Assembly: GCA_000181795.3 (NCBI GenBank)
Contig: CM012955.1
Span: 1-64,000 of the forward strand
Length of the DNA stretch: 64,000 nt
Reading direction: 5' to 3'
Origin: Trichinella spiralis
Taxonomy: Eukaryota; Nematoda; Enoplea; Trichinellida; Trichinellidae
The notes under the pieces were generated by a model, which worked only from the letters and a program-made list of their open reading frames with translations, searched no databases and had not been told where the DNA came from. The stretch's first letter is position 1. Each line of letters opens with the position of its first letter. Positions 1-25,324 of the stretch are shown here, piece after piece. The translations under genes were made by a program, and so were the position numbers.

Positions 1-167
1 TACCTAAGCGCACGGATATACTCGGGGGGTAGCACGTAAAGCACACCACACCACCAGCGGGCTACCTAAGCGCACGGATATAGTCGGGGGGTAGCACTAA
101 GCGCACACCACACCACCAGCGGGCTACCTAAGCGCACGGATATAGTCGGGGGGTAGCACTAAGCGCG
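1..167. repeat. GC-rich 62-bp tandem repeat, 2.7 copies
   Basis: Two full 62-bp units (1-62, 63-124) and a partial third (125-167) each start TACCTAAGCGCACGGATATA, carry a GGGGGG run and a CACCACACCACCAGCGGGC tail. Units differ by a few substitutions and small indels. Much richer in GC than its surroundings and probably continues to the left of the window. No coding frame is convincing. Confidence 0.9.
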
Positions 168-1440
168 GTGAAGATGACGGGTAATTTTTATCTAAGGGAA
201 GGAAAACATACTTACCACATTCGAATATCTTTTGGTATAATGTAATTCCTCTGAAATGCAGTTGTGTTATTTGATCGTTTTGCGAGTCCATTGCTTCATT
301 ATGATTTCTATTCTTCTTCGAATACGGACATTTGAATTCTTTGTTTCTTTTCATTTCATATACTGATGTGCTGCAACTTTGCATTTTCAGTGATTTTCTA
401 TTTCTTTGTGGAATTTGAATATTCATTTTTAAAAGAAGTCATGAAAAAACTTACTTTTATGAAAAATGCATTTTCATGTCTTTTTTCATTTTTTTTAGTC
501 GTTGCGCTTCTTTTTTTCGATTTTTTCAACAATCATTACCTTATGCTTGGAATCTGAAAAATGGATTCAAGTTTTTATTTAATATGTGTGATAATTCTTA
601 CTATAATCTGCATTTTTTCAAACTTAGTAATGTCTGTGTGGTTTAGGATCATTTGATACAGGAATGTAACCACGTTCGAGCATAAATTCATTGCATAAAA
701 TTTATTCCACCAGTGCACGCTCTATTGGCATTTTTGAAATTGAAATATTAAGGCCACAGTATACCTTATTTTAGCGTGACTTTTTTAAATGTTTCAAAGT
801 TGCAAAATTTGTGATTCGCAGGTTACATGCTATGCTTTTTGTTTTTTGAAACTATCAGTGTGCGTTTTTCGCTTTTTTGTGTATGTAATTTAGTATTCTT
901 TTCATTAATTTTTAAGTTTTTGTCATCTTTTGTGAAACTTAATGTTAATTAGACTCAGATCAATTACAGCCATTGCATTTCCTAATCTATTGCTGTTATT
1001 TTTAAATAGGCGCATGAATTCAGCTTTTATTCCTCAGTTACTTCACGAGTTGGTAGACTTATTATATTATCTGCCCATTGTGCCTTCTTTGTTGTCTATT
1101 TCTGATGTATATACGCGAAAAATTGATTGTTTGTGGGCAGGGATAGTTTGGTTTCTCATCGTCACCTCAGAATCTACACTATGCAATTTTCGTGAGGATA
1201 CAAAGACACTAAACCGCGGCATTATGTGACATTTCTGTATTTGATGTTTGATTAACCGTGTGATCTTCGATTGTGGCTCGGGTGTCATTTTAATGATATT
1301 TAATTATAAACATTTATCTACCTAAACCCTTTCACTGCATGTGCAAGGGCTGTAAAACTTGATGACACATACATAGGTTCTAATTGAGAAAATATTAGAG
1401 CTAGACATGTCTGGCACTACTCCTTTTGGAATTATGGCAT
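168..1440. other. AT-rich spacer, no gene seen
   Basis: AT-rich sequence with long T runs. Short reading frames are present on both strands but none shows a recognisable family, splice-site pairing or conserved motif. Confidence 0.6.
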
Positions 1441-1469
1441 GTTCCATTCAGTGAACATTGGGCAGTTCT
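1441..1469 (+). repeat. Left arm of inverted repeat flanking piggyBac relict
   Basis: A 29-bp sequence starting GTTCCATTCAGTGAACATTG recurs in inverted orientation at 2742-2770 with two mismatches, and weaker similarity continues inward for about 15 bp. A shorter direct copy (GTTCCATTTAGTGAGCATTG) lies at 3093-3114. The inverted pair brackets the transposase relict, so it may be a terminal or subterminal repeat. No TTAA target site was seen directly beside either arm. Confidence 0.5.
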
Positions 1470-1694
1470 CAACAAGAATGCTCGACACGTAGAAATATTG
1501 CTTTTACTGATCAGAGAACGGAGATTTTGGTACAAACAGCTAGCTACACTTCGATTTATGGTTGATTTTATTTCTGCCGATGGTAAATTTCAAAGCATTG
1601 CTTTCCTCGCTCCGCGTGTAGTCGAACGTTGCATTTTTGGCAACGCCCCTGTGGTCCTGTACCAATAATGTGGTTTACACCATCGAAACAAGTG

Positions 1695-2440
1695 TCAGGC
1701 AATTGTGATATACATGCTCATCTTAGTGATGCAGTTCGTTCTGACTGCAGCAAGCTCAGGACTACTTGTCGACAGAGCTCTAAGTGGCTGTGATCTTTCT
1801 TCTACGAAGCAGTGATTCCGCCAAGCACCCACTGTCGCAACGTTCACCACATTGATAAACAAAGGCCAAGACCATTTTTTGCTTCTTCTTGTTGGACGAT
1901 TCGCAGTACCAAGTCTATCAAGAAGGTCAACCTCCCCCATACCAGTGCTTTACGATCTTACAATGTTCAGCATTTGTACTTCTATTCGTTGGCCTTTCAC
2001 TCATCGTTGCATATTGTGCAACGGCCTGTGCGTCAGGAAGTTGCTGACGATTCTGACGATGGAATTACCATGCCATATAACTATATTGACATTTCTATCA
2101 CTTCAAAAGTCATAAGCACCTCGCTTTTGTTTCATTGGCTATTTGTCCGGCAACATCACTGCATCAGCACCATTGCTGCGGCATAGTCGGATGGTTCCAA
2201 TAGCTCTCATTTTCAAACCGGATGACTTTACCAGCGGCTCATAATTGTTGAAAAAGTTGTCAAAATACAACGTATGCCTTGTGGTATTGGAGTTTTCTTG
2301 AATAATGTCGACTATATTACTGATAACTCTGGTGCTGAATGGCACTTTCGATGAGTGGATTTCCTTACCTTGTACATCAAATGACATGGGTAGCCACGGT
2401 TGCCACACAGCAACCATAATTTGTAACCAAACCTAACCGC
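1695..2440 (-). pseudogene. Decayed piggyBac (PGBD-type) transposase fragment
   Basis: Three minus-strand blocks match the DDE_Tnp_1_7 domain of piggyBac transposases in the expected order. Near 2440-2340 a frame reads FGYKLW. 2417-2139 carries YFDNFFNNYEPLV, which holds one catalytic Asp. 2100-1695 carries IVIWHGNSIVRIVSN and then GEVDLLDRL and KKWSWPLFIN, holding the last catalytic Asp. The blocks lie in different frames with stops between them, and the N-terminal part with the first catalytic Asp is missing, so this is an inactive relict. Such PGBD-like copies are common in Trichinella genomes (family knowledge), which supports the taxonomic guess. Confidence 0.85.
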
Positions 2441-2456
2441 ACTAATATATAGCTCC

Positions 2457-2592
2457 TGTCAACTGTTCTATACAACAGAAAAACAATTGCATTCCAGTGT
2501 CAGTGTCTGTATGTTTGAGATTTGCATGTGGTATAAATGCAACAGTTGTTATCAGTTGTTCTGTACAACAAAAAAACAATTGCATTCCATTG
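2457..2592. repeat. Short direct duplication, period about 95 bp
   Basis: The segment with ACAATTGCATTCCA preceded by a TGTTCT-TACAACA block occurs at about 2463-2496 and again at about 2559-2590 with few mismatches. It lies just outside the transposase relict and inside the right inverted-repeat arm, so it could be element-internal. No coding role is seen. Confidence 0.6.
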
Positions 2593-2741
2593 CCAGAGTT
2601 CACAGATTTTGATTTTTGAGTTTGGTTAATTATGTCAAATGGCAGGCTGTGAGAAAACATAGATAGAAAGCAGTTTACACACAAAAACACAGTCTTAGTC
2701 ACTGTTGTAGACAATATATCATAACCTGCCATTTTATGTCG

Positions 2742-2770
2742 AGAACAGCCCAATGTTCACTAAATGGAAC
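2742..2770 (-). repeat. Right arm of inverted repeat flanking piggyBac relict
   Basis: Reverse complement of the 1441-1469 sequence with two differences. Together the arms would define an element of roughly 1.33 kb around the transposase relict. Confidence 0.5.
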
Positions 2771-5138
2771 ATCAGTGTTTTGATCGATTATTGATATCTA
2801 AACGTAAGAGTACAAACATCTATTATATATGTGCAAATAGAGTAATGTCTCAGCTACAAGAATATGTGCCTTCTAAATAGTTAGGCACGGTGCATGTAAA
2901 AAAATTAACAAAAAATTGGAACTTAATTAAAAAGTCAATTTTTTGTGAATTCATTGATTAATAAAAACAGAACAGCATATCTAAAGGTAAATGTGATGCC
3001 ATATTTATATAAATATCCCAGCCAAGATTTTATTTGCAAAATATAAACCAAAACAATGGAATACTGGTAGAGTTATGTGCTCTCAAAGTTTTGTTCCATT
3101 TAGTGAGCATTGGGAAGATAAAGGTTTTAACAGAGGAATCATCACAGAAGAAAACAATGGGAAAACATGAAATTGCAGTATATAGAAAATTAACTCGGGT
3201 CGATCTGACCCTGAACAAAAGGAACAATTGAATTTTTTAAAACGCCATCGTAATGAGTAAATTAAAGCAAAGAGTTTCAGATTATTCTTCAAGAGAAAAT
3301 TGTACAAAGATGGAAAATTTAAATAGCAAAATTATCTATTTAGGGCAAATGAAAATAGTTTAAAAATCAGAAATGGTCAGTTCGATCCAACGCGTAATAT
3401 AGGGGTTAAGTTTCTGAATGCCAACATTTTTTTCAGAAATTATTCATTAATTTTACGTGAAATACCATTTTGATTAAATAAGTAATGCTGGAAAACGAAA
3501 ATGTTTAAGTAATAGTGAAATAAGTCGCTCTCGCAATGTTAATGATAAGGCTCGTTTGTTTGCTGAACAATTTTTGCATATTAATGACAATGCAATAACG
3601 TGATCTGTTACCAGGCAACGTGATGACGTCATCCATAGATTTCTGCTTTATAGTTTACGCTAAAAACACAGTATCACAGCAGCGAAAATGTTTTTTGTAT
3701 TCAGACAGAAAAACAATTTACTGAACATATTAATGAGTAGTAACCGCAAAGTACTTGACAACATCAGCGCCTTTTTAATATTACACAGTCTTCAAAAAGA
3801 AAATGTGTTAAACAGTAAACATTTTTATGTTCGTAAATTAATAACTTTAGAAAAGTTAGAATATTGGCATTTTAATGTCACGTTTCTCAGGTTAACTCAA
3901 TTTAATGTTTATGTTTTGGTGTATGAGTGAAAGTGACAAAGCTTCGACCTGGTTTAACAATTACGGCTTTGGTGAATTAATTTATGCGTACTTTAGGAAA
4001 ATGAGAAAACCGAAATGCGCAAAAATGGAACCTTGCAATTGTAGATTCTGTTTTTCACAAGCCAAAGTTGTCGACAATACATTATATTAAAAATTAATGC
4101 ATTTTCAGCGTGAATATCAATGCTCAGAAATGGGTCTTTTGCGCTGTGATTTGAAAATCACTAAGTACTTTTCATAACTGACAAGAAAAAAAATTTTGTC
4201 GTAATTTGTTGGTCATTTATTTTTGTAATAATTAATTAATGCTGTACTTACCGTGTTACTTTTACTGGCTGTTGGACAAGTTGCCACGAAAGGTAACTTT
4301 TGGCTAAGGAGTACAAAATGCTTGTATGAAAGGGCCTGCGAACGGAAAAGAGCAACAACTTGGCGCACTGCCAACTGCTCACTGACTATTACTAGCGTAG
4401 CAATTTGTACTGAGTAGTCTCAGTTTATTTGCATAGCGTCAGCGGCAGTCTTATCTTCTAGTACTCTGGCGCAACATTATTCAAATTTTTTTATTGATAT
4501 TGCTTAGTGGAGAGTTGTTTACATTTCAGCAAATTGAGCATTTGTCCGTAGCATTTCTATATTGACCAACTATTATAATGAATTTTTATCCGTAGATCTG
4601 CAAACTGCTTTTTTATTGAGTGATTATGGTCGCTTCACAATAATTACGACGCTGTAAAATATTGTATAATTTTTAATTTTAAATTTAAGAACGTTTTGAC
4701 AATTCTGTGAAATGTTTTAGACAATTTTTAAACGTTGTCCTTATTAGCTAAATGCTGCAATGTAATTGCATTCATGTTTTAACATCACGCATTCAAGTAT
4801 GCAACGCCTGCATAATGTAACGTAATTTCTAGGTCCGTGAAAAATATGGTAGTCAACAATTATGATTATCAGCTTCCTGTGATTACGGATCAAATGTATT
4901 ATGATCTGACCACTGTCAAATTTATTCATAATTAGCATCAGTTTTGCTTGGTATTATTTTAATGATGATCCAATAACATTCAATTGATATAGTCAAATGA
5001 AAAACATTGAAAATTACAGGTTTCTCAAAACAATTTTGCCAAATGTTGTTCATCGTAGTGTGCACATGATTAGTGTAGAATATTACTTATGACAATCAGG
5101 CTAGTTACAACATTGCACTGCAGATAACAAATACTCAC
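2771..5138. other. AT-rich spacer, no supported gene
   Basis: Contains plus-strand open frames at 3688-3930 and 3905-4090 with cysteine-rich but unrecognised translations, and a 22-bp copy of the flanking repeat at 3093-3114. Nothing could be assigned to a family, and no splice-consistent gene model emerged. Confidence 0.5.
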
Positions 5139-5202
5139 TTGCAGATGTCACGTTGCTGCGCTGCAGCTGAAATTCATTATGTTCACTTGGCGTGGGAGCC
5201 AT
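5139..5202 (-). CDS. Possible orphan first coding exon
   Basis: On the minus strand an ATG at 5202 opens a 21-codon frame (MAPTPSEHNEFQLQRSNVTS...) that ends at a consensus donor, A|GTGAGT. Codon use looks more coding-like than the surroundings. No matching downstream exon was found between here and the window start, so this is either the first exon of a gene with a long intron or a chance frame. Function unknown. Confidence 0.2.
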
Positions 5203-6651
5203 GCGATCTTCATAATACAGCAGTCATTGCTTTTTTTATGATGTGCTGCTATTTGAAATACGTGCCACAACAACTTTTATATATACTGATTACAGTCAAC
5301 AAGTTAAGCTGCAAGTAACATGCTGCTCAAAAAGAATTTAATTCAAGATTAATTGTGCTTAAATAAACAAGATAACATTTCATAATTTCCAAAGGTACAG
5401 CAGTCAAATAGCAAAGATATTGCATATTGCTTGTCAGTTTTAGGTGTTAATAGTAATATAACAATAGCTAGAGGTGCTAATAGTCAGTAGTAACAGTCAA
5501 CTACATTATTATTCATTTTCAAGTTTCTTCACAAAAATTAAATTTTTTGACAGTTTTAAATTACAAGAGTTTGTTAATTCTGTTAAACGTTGATTAATCA
5601 AGATTTGTTCATTTATTACTGATATCCATTTTGTAAAATTTCAAATAACATACGACAATAAATTCATCAACAACAAACCATTTCTAATCACTTTCCGGTT
5701 GCTATATTTCGTAAGCTTCATTTTAATTAACCAGTTATATGTCGCCAAAACTCATTTTCCACACATTTTTTCAACCATCGCTCAAGGTTTTTCTTTTGCA
5801 ATTAATTGATCGCAAATCCCCTATAAAATTTCATTCGAAATGCTTTTTTCTCTAAAAGTTATTATTTTTCTTGGACTATGCATTTATTGTATATTTGTTG
5901 AAAAATCAAATAGGGAAAATTCATCAAAAATAGATACAGGCTTGCAGGTCATAATCATTTCAACATGCCTTGAAAACATCTGCTCATTTATTGACAGAAC
6001 TAAAACTAAGAAGCCTTTGGAAATAACCAATTACGACAGGAAATAAATAATTCGGTGGTGCTTTGCCTCAGTGACAAACTGAAGTAGGTTGATATCGGTT
6101 TTCAATATGAAGACCATCAACATAAGCTGACATTCATCCCATAAATACGGCACAGTCTTTATATTTATAGACTAGAATTACAATTCCATATAACTAATCC
6201 ACAATGCGATTATTGGCAGTGAATTCATGAAGATGAAAGCTGCAAATAGATGCGAAGCCGCAGTCAACTGAAACACTTCAACTAAATACAATGTTACGCT
6301 TAATTCCATCTGAAACTGTATTATCTACTTCAACAAAGCTGCACTGTCACTTTTAGAAATTTTTACAATTACTTTCTTTTATGGATGGTTTTCAAGTTTT
6401 TATCATTCATTATTCATGACATATTACATTAAAAAACAATTAAAATACATAAGAAAACAAATGAAACCAGTTGATTTTTCATAATGTTACCTTCAAATTC
6501 ATTTGATAACTAGAAAATTATGATTACTTTATTTAATACAGAAAGTAGAAAATATCTGTGTGTAATATAAATAAATATGATCACACATCTGTGATGCGCT
6601 CCTGTTATAAATTTCCTTATAAAACACTTTGAAAACTGCACCATCACTTGT

Positions 6652-20372
<13,721 letters not shown>

Positions 20373-20606
20373 AATGCAAAGGATTAAATTAAACTTGAAC
20401 AAATTGAAGAAAAAATGTTCACACAAAATAAATAACTCATTGCTAAAGCAACACAGATTATTTCTACAGTACAATTAAAAATAATTCAAGATCAAACAAC
20501 CGTGTATATGAAAAACAGCAAATATTTTGCAATAAAATTCATGTTTAAAAATGGTCATTTTTTATTTTATATTTAACTTTAAAATAAAAAAAATTTACTT
20601 TGTTTT
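20373..20606. promoter_or_regulatory. 5' leader region of PHAF1
   Basis: On the minus strand a GTACTGTAG acceptor ends at 20464, followed by 91 nt of leader to the PHAF1 ATG. The frame is open across this leader, but it has no ATG nearer than 20372 and no family similarity, so it is treated as untranslated. Confidence 0.4.
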
Positions 20607-20713
20607 TAGTTCTTTGTTCACCGCTTTAATGAACTGTGCCTTAAGGTCAGTGATTGATGCTTTTGTCAGATCACTGTGAATCACTGTAAATACTGCCATT
20701 ATAATTGAGTATG
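20607..20713 (-). CDS. Exon-like segment between PHAF1 and RAD21
   Basis: Bounded by a TTTTTAG acceptor (exon would start at 20713). It contains an ATG followed by an open frame reading MAVFTVIHSDLTKASITDLK and a further 14 residues to a TAA. The TAA overlaps a possible donor, AAA|GTAAAT. If spliced to the PHAF1 leader exon the frame would stay open into PHAF1, giving a long N-terminal extension not present in the family. The segment has some ubiquitin-like-fold flavour but is not assigned. It could be a small orphan peptide, an upstream PHAF1 exon, or chance. Confidence 0.25.
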
Positions 20714-21392
20714 CTAAAAAATCGTAAAGTTGTTATTATTATCATTTAACATATCAAATATCAGACTGACAAATAACCAAGCATCCATGATAGAAATAGA
20801 ACGCATAGCTAACACTAATGAGTGTTATCATGTCAGCCATCATATTGATTCAAAAGTCGAGGTCGCTGGAAAACATAAGAGACTTGAGAACAATTAACTG
20901 TACAAAAACGTGGAGGTAAAGGCTTACAGTCTGCCTGCCTTTGCATATGGTGTTATTCAGTGTAACTATCGCAACGGAAGATTTGTCATTTCACTAGCAT
21001 AAAACCACCGACGTTACACTTCTTCAATGTTTTGAAAATCTGTTACTCAGATCATTTTGGCTACACTATCATAATAAAGCACATATTTTATGTCCAATGA
21101 ACCGTGTAGGTAATGAAATCGATTTAATATAATAACTTTGCGCATTTCACAACATTCATGCCCATTCGGATGAATTTTTTCAAATCTCTTTTACGTGGCC
21201 CTGTACAGCACTTTCCACATTTAAACACTGCTTTACTAATATTTGATTCGTATATCTTAATAAGCACAAATATTATTTTCAAATAATTTTGAACATTTCT
21301 CCAAAAGGAGGTTTTTCTGTTTACTTTTGTTTTCATCAAAACTGCAAAATGCATTTATATGAAGCGTAAAAGTATACGATAATACTTCACAA

Positions 21393-21433
<41 letters not shown>

Positions 21434-21599
21434 TAAAATTGGACTAGAAATAATGCATGGTTATAGAATACTAGTAGAAAGAGTGATAAAATTGCGTAAT
21501 ATTTTCAATAAGTATTAAATAAAACAAGGGTACTAAGTGGATTATGTTAAAATAAATGGACGGGCGGTGAAGAATAAGTAAATTACATCAAAATGCACA
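20714..21599. other. RAD21-PHAF1 spacer
   Basis: No coding region supported. It includes a (TA)n run and the presumed 3' UTR of RAD21. Confidence 0.5.
21396..21432. repeat. (TA)n microsatellite
   Basis: Uninterrupted alternating TA of about 30 bp with a short TATATGTATATA extension, downstream of RAD21. Confidence 0.9.
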
Positions 21600-24500
21600 T
21601 TATGAAACAGTACCCTTTTTGATAAAAATATCACCAAACGGTTCTTCCTGTTCCACTTTGACAGCTGAAGCTTTCTGCAATTCCAGCAAACAGTAAAACT
21701 TCTGCGCCGCAGATTTACGAGTATCTCGAGAAGTCCATTCCTAAAATACCTTCCATAAACTTCCATAACAGTAACTGAATAAGGATACCTTAAAAGATAT
21801 TTTATCGGTAGTTTTGAATTTGGTTTCAAACTGATTCAACACAAGCTGACTTCTCTTCGTCCAACGACGATCTTTAGCAGATTCATCAGAATGTTCCCAT
21901 TCTTCTTTGCTCTAAAATGTAATCAATTAGAAATTACATAATTACAAATTTCAAAGATAAACTAAATAATACCAAATCCAATTCAATGTTTATGGTTGCA
22001 CCGCTGTTCCCCAACAACTGCACTGTTTCCACATCAGAGAGTTTCGTCATATCTGGTTCATTAAGTGATTGCATATCCGATGGAATGACATCAATCATTT
22101 CGTTTGCTTCCGTTAAAGTTGCATCAGCTGACGGTTGCAACTCTATTTCAGACAATGTTGATCGTTCCACATTTGAATTTGTTCCGTCCATTCCGCGCAT
22201 TTTCTCCAATGTTGTTGCCTCCAGAGCTTTCATTCTGCTACTGTCTGCCTTAAACTTCGCCATTTTCGATCCAATAGCACTTTTCCAAAACTTCAAAAAG
22301 AAGCATGAATGTATTATTGAAACAGATTGACTGGAATATCAAACTTACCTTGTTCAACGTCGGAGAACGACATGGAATCCCTTGAAGAGAGAACAATTTG
22401 TCCACCGAAGCTGCCTCTCTGACTTTCATCAAAACAACAGTTGGTGGTGCAAGATCAAGACTTCCCAGTGTGTCCGAATAACGATGTAACTGCGATTTGA
22501 TATCATCCCCACTTAATGTCTTCACATTATCTACCAGCAGTCGACGTTTGCGCTTAACACGAACTTTCGCCGGAACTGAAATATTTCACAATAAATAATT
22601 TCAACAGAAGTAGATTCATTAAAACAAGAGATTATATTTTTATCCAATATGCTAACATTGAAATATGAAATAAAATAAAATAAAATATAATATAATATAA
22701 TATAATATTTTTTTAATTAATAAAACTGAAAGCAAAACGCTAAAATATTCGAGTGAACTAATTTTCGGATACAAATTATTAATCAAAATCTTCAACAAAA
22801 AAATATTTTTTAAAACTTTAACGCACTTTGTGTAACAATACTTTCCAACGGTTCCAAAGCGAATTCTTCATCTTCATCGTGAACAAGTGTTGTCATTTTT
22901 GAAGATTCACTACTACTTCTCATTTCAGCACTCGCTGTTTCAGTCACGCTGGGGACCGCAGCCGGCTCTTCTTTACAATGCACTTTCAAGAAACAGAAAA
23001 TTTCTATTCAAATAGTAAAAATATTTCTTACCAACTTCCACTGAAATTTCTTCAGCTGTAGAACTTTCATTTGTGGGAAACATTTCCAAATCAGTATCCA
23101 TCATCACATTAACAGTGCTTTCTTCTGTAGATTCTAAACGAACAGTATCTGACAATACTTCTACAGTTTTCTCAGCGACAACAGGCTCATTATTGGTTGA
23201 TTCAGCTGTATTCAGCTGAGGAATAGAAGCATCATCCAAAAACTGTGAAACTTCTTCCCGAGGAAGTTCAAAACTGTCGAAACCATCCGCATCATCTGCA
23301 AACAATCTAACTCAGCTTAACAACTTACAATACAAAAGAGAACATCAAGAAATTACAACTCAGAAATGCATTATACATTATATATTCATAGAAATGAACC
23401 AACACCATAATAATACAATGCACATTTTCTCTTGTTTAAACCGATATTACATTAAATTATAACTACATCTCTTACCAAACTCATCGTCAACATCAACCAA
23501 AACTTTGGGTGCATCTTCTTTCATTGTAATCTGATCCAATTTACCCTGGGTGGAGGATATGTCATCAGCGTATTCCAATTCACTAAAAAAACAGCAAATT
23601 AAAAATAATATTGCTAAGTAATAATTAACCGAAACCATTAATTACCTAAAATCTGGTAGAGCACTGTCAAAATCATGAAACACTTCTGGAAGAGTTATTG
23701 CATCCACATCCGCTTCAATACGATCTTCTGGTAAATCAATATTAAGAATTCCAGGTCGAAAAGCCATCTTTATCTTCAAAAATGCTTCGTTGCAATCAGC
23801 TAATAAGTATTTAGTTTTTCGAGAATAAATTCGCACAATACCCAAAAGCAAATGACCTGTTGTTCGCAAAGCCATTTTTGCCTAAGAAATAATAAATTTA
23901 CAATATAAACATTGCATAACGTTGCTAGAATTAAAAAATCTATTTTCAACAATAATTTTTAATCAGTAAATAGTTAATCTCAACATATTTATATTAAATA
24001 AAAACTGAAAATTAAAGAAACGAGCTTTAATTCCTGTAATTAATTTAAAATACTGATGACAGAACAATGTAAATAAAAACACTCGAGCAATTTATCCAGA
24101 GTTTAATCAAGAGGAGGTTCATAAAAACAAACTTAACATTGAAAAAAACAATTTTTAATTGTAAAATTTACTTCGGCATTAATCAGCAAAATGCATAACA
24201 TTACAACATATATACAAAGTAAAACATAGATAACCAAGATAGATGAATAATGTCATTTAAGATTAATCATTCCAAGGAAAGATAAAAATTTTTTGTATAA
24301 AATATGATTTTAAAACCAAAAAGAAACACAAGTAACAAAAATTAAATACACATTGATTCCAGAGAAAACAAAGCACACACGACGACATGAATTTTCATTG
24401 GGACACGATTAACATACATTTGAAACATAACGAATTAAAGTATATATAAATGAAAATAATAAATGGCATTGAAGATTACAGAATCGTAATACTTTCGCTT

Positions 24501-24646
24501 ACTTTTGGTTCTAGAATGCTCTCCACAGCTCTATCAATGTTAGTCTCAAAAATTTGTGCTTTCGTTAATTTCTTTTCCCAGTGAGCAGCTAACCAAATTT
24601 TCGCTAATGGTCCTTTTTTTGAAAGAACATACTGTGCATAGAACAT
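21600..24646 (-). CDS. RAD21: Cohesin subunit RAD21/SCC1 (alpha-kleisin)
   Basis: Nine exons: 24503-24646, 23646-23881, 23476-23582, 23032-23295, 22827-22970, 22349-22575, 21973-22290, 21789-21911, 21600-21740; 1704 nt, 567 aa (human about 631). The kleisin closes the cohesin ring by binding SMC3 with its N domain and SMC1 with its C-terminal winged helix. N domain: [20 protein letters not shown], then [20 protein letters not shown] and [18 protein letters not shown]. The central region carries [11 protein letters not shown] and the [10 protein letters not shown] stretch, then DLAPPT. The C-terminal winged helix ends [20 protein letters not shown] and EEPFGDIF. The acidic middle is shorter than in vertebrates. 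LEKMR (E403-R406) fits the separase ExxR core and is a candidate cleavage site (inference). An AG at 24657-24658 sits 10 nt before the ATG. Intron sizes run from 48 to 621 bp. Confidence 0.97.
22668..22710. repeat. AT-rich microsatellite in a RAD21 intron
   Basis: Consecutive AAAAT units change into TAATA units inside the intron between the exons at 22575 and 22827. Confidence 0.8.
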
Positions 24647-24658
24647 TTTCACAGGCCT

Positions 24659-25319
24659 TAAAAACAGTCAAACGCATTCAAAGCTGAACAATTATGAGAA
24701 ATATACAGTATTTGTGATGAACAAGTGCTATTACAGTAATTTTAAAGCAATAAATAATAAGAAAATAATAGTGAAAAAATCATGGACAAAATTCAAAACG
24801 TTATATAATTAAACATACAAAATATGTTATCCTTTGTATTTTAAGTATGAAATTTATTATTATCCTTACCACTATAAAAAGATTTCATATTATACTCCAC
24901 TGACCTACTTTTTTGAAAAGTGAATGATCAAGATGAAAAGCAAATATTACCCGTAATAAAGCTTCTGTAAATGGGAAAAAACTCTACTATTACATTTATC
25001 ATCACTTCCTAATGAATAAAGGATATACAGTATACTAATTATGCTAATCATCGTAACATAAATCAATAAAATATTATAAAAAACAATACAGTTGAATTAG
25101 TAAATATTTTAGTCACCTTTTAGTTATAACTGTAAAATACATATATATTGTTAATTAATGTTAATTTTATTACTACAAATTAATACCGTATATTTATATG
25201 TCATAATTACAATGACTGTGCATTAATAAAATGGATATTTAAATTATGTTAATGCATATTTTAAATTAAACAATAGCAGTGTCGATTGAATACCACTGCG
25301 CGCATTATCATGTACAGAA
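24659..25319. other. RAD21 upstream region, no gene seen
   Basis: AT-rich sequence between the RAD21 leader and the solo LTR. It presumably holds the RAD21 promoter; no specific element can be supported. Confidence 0.5.
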
Positions 25320-25324
25320 CTCTG
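25320..25324. repeat. Target-site duplication, left copy (CTCTG)
   Basis: Exact 5-bp match to 26297-26301 on the other side of the LTR. Confidence 0.8.

Noticed and set aside
3600-3640. CRE-like TGACGTCA near 3615, and another near 29945
   Set aside because: Single 8-bp sites far from any start codon are expected by chance.
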